A stretch of 64,000 bases of DNA from DASWZN01 sp036404435 (GTDB lineage Bacteria; Acidobacteriota; Terriglobia; Bryobacterales; Bryobacteraceae): contig DASWZN010000047.1 of the NCBI GenBank assembly GCA_036404435.1, forward strand, positions 147,076 through 211,075, in the 5' to 3' direction. Positions 60,280 to 64,000 of this stretch are shown here, one piece after another; the stretch's first letter is position 1; every line of letters begins with the position of its first letter. The notes below the pieces were generated by a model, which saw only the letters and a program-made list of their open reading frames with translations, was not told the origin of the DNA and did no database searches. The position numbers and the translations under genes are program-made.

Positions 60280-60285
60280 ATTATA
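60280..60285 (-). promoter_or_regulatory. TATAAT box at leaderless spacing before the DUF2911 gene
   Basis: On the minus strand TATAAT is followed by six bases and then the ATG at 60273, placing the expected transcription start on the first codon. A purine-rich AGGAGG-like word is on the opposite strand only. Confidence 0.6.
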
Positions 60286-60311
60286 GGAGGAAGGCGGAGA
60301 CTTACGCTGAC

Positions 60312-60740
60312 CTACGCGGCGTCCCGGATGCTCACATCGAGCTTCTTGCCGAGGGCGGCGAATGCGGATTCCAGTTGCTCCAGCCGGGTGTTGGTGCCGA
60401 AATCGAAGAGGCGATCGACCACGGTTTTGGGAATACCCAAACGCCGGGCCCAGTCGGCCTTTCTGATGCCAGCCGCGCGAAAGGAGACGTAGAGTTCGGC
60501 CTTGATCTCCTGGAGTGCGGGAAGGCGGATCAGCCGGTACCTGCGGCCGCGCGGCCTGCTAGGCGCCGGCAGAGCTTCTCCCTTGCGGATGTGCTCTTGG
60601 ATCATGGTGGCCAAAGCGTCCGCCGCCATCTCGCGGGCCTCCTCCTCGCTGTCACCCTGGGTGATGCCCCAGTCGAAGTCCGGAAAGGTAACGACGAAGC
60701 CGCCCTCTTCGGCGGGCTCGAACAGTGCTGGATATTCCAT
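60312..60740 (-). CDS. hicB: HicB-family antitoxin
   Basis: A 142-aa antitoxin. The N-terminal HicB RNase-H-like domain reads FEPAEEGGFVVTFPDFDWGI, TQGDSEEEAREMAADALATM. The C-terminal part (KADWARRLGIPKTVVDRLFD, then RLEQLESAFAALGKKLDVSI) is an Xre-type helix-turn-helix that would bind the operator. This long, HTH-bearing form is the self-regulating type. It follows hicA by three bases. Confidence 0.92.
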   Translation of the reverse strand: MEYPALFEPAEEGGFVVTFPDFDWGITQGDSEEEAREMAADALATMIQEHIRKGEALPAPSRPRGRRYRLIRLPALQEIKAELYVSFRAAGIRKADWARRLGIPKTVVDRLFDFGTNTRLEQLESAFAALGKKLDVSIRDAA

Positions 60741-60743
60741 GGC

Positions 60744-60923
60744 CTACTCCTTGATTCCGAGTTTGCTCAGGATGCCGCGATACGTGCCCGTCTTGATCTC
60801 CTTGGACGAATGGCGGGGCATCAACGTGCGGTTGCCCTGGTAATAGACGACGAGGTGCTTCGTGCCCTGCTCGAACGTGCATCCCAGCTTCGCCAGTTTC
60901 CGTTTCAGCTCGCTTGCCGTCAC
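60744..60923 (-). CDS. hicA: HicA-family mRNA interferase toxin
   Basis: A 59-aa toxin with the dsRBD-like HicA fold, expected to cut mRNA unless held by HicB. ELKRKLAKLGCTFEQGTKH contains the active-site region with a single histidine (GTKH instead of the usual GSHH or GSHR), and LMPRHSSKEIKTGTYRGILS is the conserved C-terminal part. It starts at GTG (60923) seven bases after a TACTAT box, so translation is probably leaderless; longer upstream frames are rejected. The histidine expected for catalysis is retained. Confidence 0.88.
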   Translation of the reverse strand: MTASELKRKLAKLGCTFEQGTKHLVVYYQGNRTLMPRHSSKEIKTGTYRGILSKLGIKE

Positions 60924-60929
60924 GTCTCT

Positions 60930-60951
60930 ATAGTAAGCTAAGTTGCTTACT
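60930..60951 (-). promoter_or_regulatory. hicAB promoter with inverted-repeat operator
   Basis: AGTAAGC (60932-60938) and GCTTACT (60945-60951) form a perfect 7-bp inverted repeat with a 6-base centre. It overlaps the TACTAT -10 box (60930-60935), an arrangement in which bound HicB would block the polymerase. Confidence 0.65.
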
Positions 60952-61337
60952 GCGTCGAGGAAAGCGTTAGCACAAGTGAGAACGTTTCGTGACGCATTGC
61001 CCGACGACGGCGGCGAGCCGCCGGAGCGCTCCTCGGCCGCAAGCCCTTCCCCGCATTCCGCCAACTGCATTCGCCGCTTCCTCAATCACTTGCGAACTTC
61101 GTCCCCTTGCCATCGTCCACACCCGCGGTACCCTCGTTCGATGGCCCGCCCCACCGGAACTCGCGCCGCTCCCGGCCCCGTGGGGGCCGAAATTGGCTTC
61201 GTTTTGTATTCCCGGAAACTGTCGAAAAGTGATGAGCCGCTCAGGCCAGCCCCGGCACGCGATGACCCTATAATGGTTTTTCACCCCGAGGTGCCCATGC
61301 CCCTCGCCCAATTCGCGGAAGAATACGGAAGAGACTC
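60952..61337. other. intergenic stretch with murJ promoter and possible leader peptide
   Basis: About 385 nt. The right part has TATAAT (61269-61274). A short frame follows: ATG at 61297 with GAGGTG upstream, 14 codons (MPLAQFAEEYGRDS), ending in TGA that overlaps the TTG start of murJ as TTGA. The left 300 nt show open frames on both strands but no ribosome sites, domain similarity or repeats that could be recognised. Confidence 0.45.
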
Positions 61338-63008
61338 TTGAGCCCCGAACCGCCCCCACCGACGACCGAACACGCGGGACAGGAGCAGATCCTCCGCTCG
61401 GCCACCCTCGTGTCGGGCGCGGTACTGGTGAGCCGGGCCAGCGGATTGGTGCGCGAGACGGTCATGGCCCACCTGTTCGGCGCCGGCCGCGTCTTCGACG
61501 CTTTCTCGCTCGGCTTCCGCATCCCCAACCTCACCCGCGACCTGTTCGCCGAGGGCGCCCTCTCCTCCGCCTTCATCCCCGTCTTCTCCGAGTACCTGGC
61601 CAAGGATAAGAAGGAAGCCGCACGCCTGGCGAACCTGGTCGGAACCGCGGTCATTCTGATCGTCGGGATTGTGTGCGTGCTCGGCGTCGTCGGCGCCCCG
61701 CTTCTCGTGAAGTGTCTCGCCAGCGCCTGGGCCTCGGCCGATCCCGGCAAGTTCCGTCTGGCGATCCGCATGACCCAGATCATGTTCCCCTTCCTGCTGC
61801 TGGTGGCCCTGGCGGCGCAGGCCATGGGAATCCTGAACGCCTGCGACCGCTACGGCGTCCCCGCCCTGGCTTCCACTGTTTTCAACGTCGGTTCGGTGGT
61901 CTTCGGCGTCCTACTGGGCTTCTGGCTCGGGCCCCACATCGGCCTCTCGCCCATCGAGGGCATGGCGTACGGCGTAGTGTTCGGCGGCTTGGTGCAGCTT
62001 CTCTGGCAATTGCCCTCTCTGCGGCGCGCCGGCTTCCGCTTCCGCCCGGCCATCGATTGGTCGCACCCCGGACTGCGGCGCATCATCCGCCTGATGGGGC
62101 CGGCCATTATCGGCAGCGCGGCCGTCCAGGTCAACGTCCTGGTCAACACGAATTTCGCCACCACCATCGTCGATCCCGTGCGCGGCGTCAACGGACCGGT
62201 GGGCTGGCTCCAGTACGCCTACCGCTTCATGCAGCTTCCGCTCGGTCTGTTCGGCGTCGCTATCGCTTCGGCCACGCTGCCCTCCATCTCGCGCAGCGCG
62301 GTCGCCGGCAACATCGACCAGTTCCGCAAAACGCTTGCCGATTCGCTGGGGATGGTCTTCTTGCTCACGCTGCCATCGTCGATCGGCCTGGTCGTGCTGG
62401 GAAGTCCGATGATCGCCGCCATTTACCAGGGCCGGAAGTTCGATCCCTACGACACCCACCAGACCGCGCTGGCCCTCTCCTGCTATGCCATCGGCCTGGC
62501 CGGCTACGCCGCCATCAAGGTTCTGGCGCCCGCATTTTACGCCCTCGGCAGCGCGCGCACGCCCATGCTCGTGAGCCTGGCTTCCATTCTGATCAACTAC
62601 CTGGCCGCGTTCTCGCTCACCCGCTGGACCACTCTCGGACACGCCGGCCTCGCGCTGGCAACCTCGGGCGTCGCTTTGTCCGGCGCCGTCGCTCTGTTCG
62701 GGGTCTTGCGCAGCCGCCTGGGAGGCATCCACGGCCGCCGCCTTCTGAAGAGCACGCTGAAAATCGCATTGGCTTCGATCGTCATGGGAGTCGCCATCAA
62801 AGCTTCGACCATCGGCTTTGCGGATTGGCTCGGCGTCTCGCGCCTGGGCCGGCTGGTAGACCTGGCGGTCTCGATTCCCGTCGGCGTGGCCGTGTTCTGG
62901 GCCGCGTGCCGTGTCTTGAGAGTGCCCGAATTGGAATCCGCCGGCCGCGCGCTCGTCGCGCCGCTGGTCGAGGGCCGTCGCCGTCGCCGTGTTAAAATCG
63001 AAGGATAA
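61338..63008 (+). CDS. murJ: lipid II flippase MurJ (MviN family)
   Basis: A 556-aa membrane protein of the MOP superfamily that moves lipid II across the inner membrane for peptidoglycan synthesis. About fourteen hydrophobic helices are present, with the MurJ signatures SRASGLVRETVMAHLFG (basic residues in helix 1), FRIPNLTRDLFAEGALSSAF, YRFMQLPLGLFGVAIATATL-like block at residue 290 and the C-terminal pair of helices. It starts at TTG (61338) with GGAAGAG upstream; the start shares bases with the stop of a short leader frame. The stop overlaps the next ATG (TAATG). Confidence 0.95.
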   Translation: MSPEPPPPTTEHAGQEQILRSATLVSGAVLVSRASGLVRETVMAHLFGAGRVFDAFSLGFRIPNLTRDLFAEGALSSAFIPVFSEYLAKDKKEAARLANLVGTAVILIVGIVCVLGVVGAPLLVKCLASAWASADPGKFRLAIRMTQIMFPFLLLVALAAQAMGILNACDRYGVPALASTVFNVGSVVFGVLLGFWLGPHIGLSPIEGMAYGVVFGGLVQLLWQLPSLRRAGFRFRPAIDWSHPGLRRIIRLMGPAIIGSAAVQVNVLVNTNFATTIVDPVRGVNGPVGWLQYAYRFMQLPLGLFGVAIASATLPSISRSAVAGNIDQFRKTLADSLGMVFLLTLPSSIGLVVLGSPMIAAIYQGRKFDPYDTHQTALALSCYAIGLAGYAAIKVLAPAFYALGSARTPMLVSLASILINYLAAFSLTRWTTLGHAGLALATSGVALSGAVALFGVLRSRLGGIHGRRLLKSTLKIALASIVMGVAIKASTIGFADWLGVSRLGRLVDLAVSIPVGVAVFWAACRVLRVPELESAGRALVAPLVEGRRRRRVKIEG

Positions 63009-63784
63009 TGGTCTCAGACCTGAGAGTGGCTATCCTGCTGCAAGACTTGGACAGCCGCATTCGGAACTTGCAGGGCGAAGTCGCTTCCCTCCCCAAGCAC
63101 ATCGCGGTGATCGAGAAGACGCTCGAGTCCCACAACCGGAGAGTCGAGGCGGATAAGGCCGCGCTGGCGGCCAATCAGCGCGAGCGCAAGCAGCTCGAGG
63201 CGGACATCCAGACCCAGGAGCAGAAGATCTCCAAGCTCAGGGATCAGATGCTCCAGGCCAAAACCAACGAGCAATACACCGCTTTCAAGCACGAGATCGA
63301 TTACTGCGAGGCCGAGATCCGCAAGTGCGAGGACGGGATTCTCGACCGCATGGCGGCTTCCGAGCCGCTGGAGCAGAGTCTAAAAAAGGCCCACGCGGCG
63401 CTCGAACAGGAAAAACAGCAGGTAGGGGCCGAGACAAAAGTCGCCCGCGAGCGCACCGCCGAGGACAAGCGCCAGCTCGCCGATCTGCTGAAGCAGCGTG
63501 CCGAGCTGGTCGCCGGCATGACCGCCCCCATCTATCGCGAATACGAGCGCCTCCGGCGCACGCGCAAGGGCATCGCGGTGGCCGAGGCGGTCGACGGGCG
63601 TTGCGGCGCCTGCAACATGACCTTGCGGCTCCAGTTCCATCAGGACCTCCGCCGGCTGGACCAGGTGATGTACTGCGAAACCTGCGGCCGCATCCTCTTC
63701 TATACGCCGCCGCCCGTCGAAGTCGACGAGCTCGGCCCCGCCCCCGAGTCGCAGCAATCCCAGTCCATGGAGACCGGCCGCTAA
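63008..63784 (+). CDS. coiled-coil protein with C4-type zinc ribbon
   Basis: A 258-aa cytoplasmic protein. Residues about 5-180 form an antiparallel coiled coil (LQDLDSRIRNLQGEVASLPK, then EIDYCEAEIRKCEDGILDRM), and residues about 195-230 a zinc ribbon with two CxxC knuckles (GRCGACNM and YCETCGR). The family is widespread, often next to rnpB or cell-wall genes, and is suggested to bind nucleic acid or secretion parts, without an agreed function. The ATG overlaps the murJ stop by one base, so the two are coupled. Confidence 0.9.
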   Translation: MVSDLRVAILLQDLDSRIRNLQGEVASLPKHIAVIEKTLESHNRRVEADKAALAANQRERKQLEADIQTQEQKISKLRDQMLQAKTNEQYTAFKHEIDYCEAEIRKCEDGILDRMAASEPLEQSLKKAHAALEQEKQQVGAETKVARERTAEDKRQLADLLKQRAELVAGMTAPIYREYERLRRTRKGIAVAEAVDGRCGACNMTLRLQFHQDLRRLDQVMYCETCGRILFYTPPPVEVDELGPAPESQQSQSMETGR

Positions 63785-63795
63785 TCCCTTGGGCC

Positions 63796-63839
63796 GGCGC
63801 ACGCACTCGTGCGTGCCGCGTCGCCACTCCTGGCGACGC
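63796..63839. repeat. second copy of the 44-nt double-hairpin element
   Basis: Differs from 56732-56775 at two positions only, 63823 (G for C) and 63834 (C for G), which pair with each other in the second stem, so the hairpin is kept. It lies 12 nt after the zinc-ribbon gene stop. Confidence 0.8.
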
Positions 63840-63977
63840 TCCGGTTCTTTCGAACGCGCCAGCATATTCTCATTGAAGGATGAGCCTGAACGGAGGTAGG
63901 TCGGCCGGCAGGCTGGGTCCTTTCGTTTTGAGTTCAGAGAGAGAAAGAGGAACCGTCGTCGGCGCTGTGGGAATGTG

Positions 63978-63997
63978 GGAAACGCGAAGCGTTTTCC
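63978..63997. repeat. imperfect hairpin at the right edge
   Basis: GGAAACGC and GCGTTTTCC pair with one bulged base around GAA, preceded by two TGGGA words eight bases apart. It may be another dispersed repeat or the start of a regulatory region cut by the window end. Confidence 0.4.
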
Positions 63998-64000
63998 AAG

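Noticed and set aside
63966..63980. TGGGA direct repeats resembling MraZ boxes
   Set aside because: The spacing is eight bases rather than the ten expected, only two copies are seen and the window ends before any division gene.

Overview
This 64 kb, high-GC window looks like a chromosome segment of an acidobacterium, probably near Bryobacterales/'Solibacter'. The evidence is lineage-level and indirect: a remnant of the Acidobacteria-type VWFA gene, secreted proteins of types common in that phylum, abundant Ser/Thr kinase machinery, lipid A genes (fabZ-lpxA-lpxI, so Gram-negative) and families of short GTGGG-hairpin dispersed repeats. No tRNA, CRISPR array, prophage or intact insertion sequence was seen. 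A possible 6S-like RNA lies at the left edge.

Layout. 0-3.6 kb: a cation exporter and a fused NfnAB/GltD-like flavoprotein. 3.8-10.3 kb: plant-polysaccharide hydrolases (GH3 lipoprotein, GH74 xyloglucanase-like, Tat-exported GH28) around a broken VWFA gene. 10.4-18.5 kb: DUF3300 protein, pyrroline-5-carboxylate dehydrogenase, YtxH, a tRNA-binding protein whose start seems frame-shifted, DUF2007, a comEC interrupted by one in-frame TGA, and trmFO. 18.5-27 kb: a VOC protein, a 1682-aa Ser/Thr kinase with repeat and PEGA domains, a small secreted protein and a membrane glycosyltransferase. 27-32 kb: an ABC exporter, then a fucose-isomerase-family enzyme with a FucP-type symporter. 32.6-41.7 kb: two M48 peptidases, DsrE, RidA, a CocE hydrolase, EtfAB and fabZ-lpxA-lpxI. 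42-45.8 kb: a pseudokinase carrying a TonB-type C-terminus, a divergent degenerate receiver protein and an OmpA-family protein.

The most notable region is 45.8-59.1 kb, which encodes a corrinoid-dependent one-carbon system. A tightly overlapping minus-strand operon holds a corrinoid protein, a homocysteine-methyltransferase-like protein, DUF1638, an MtaA-like methyltransferase and a ferredoxin-ASKHA corrinoid reactivator. Beyond two unrelated small genes, a second UroD-type methyltransferase diverges from a FadR/GntR regulator across a palindromic operator. The regulator leads into formate-THF ligase, a cyclic-nucleotide-binding protein, a single-chain MetF-MetV and a pterin-dependent methyltransferase. 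Together these could move methyl groups from an unidentified methoxylated or methylated substrate through a corrinoid protein to THF, then oxidise them (FolD is not in the window) toward formate with ATP recovery, or pass them to homocysteine. No CODH/acetyl-CoA synthase genes are present, so acetogenesis is not implied.

59-64 kb: a DUF2911-TPR protein, a HicAB toxin-antitoxin pair, murJ and a zinc-ribbon protein. Several genes (32597, 34678, 38687, 60273, hicA) have a -10 box so close to the start codon that leaderless mRNAs are likely.
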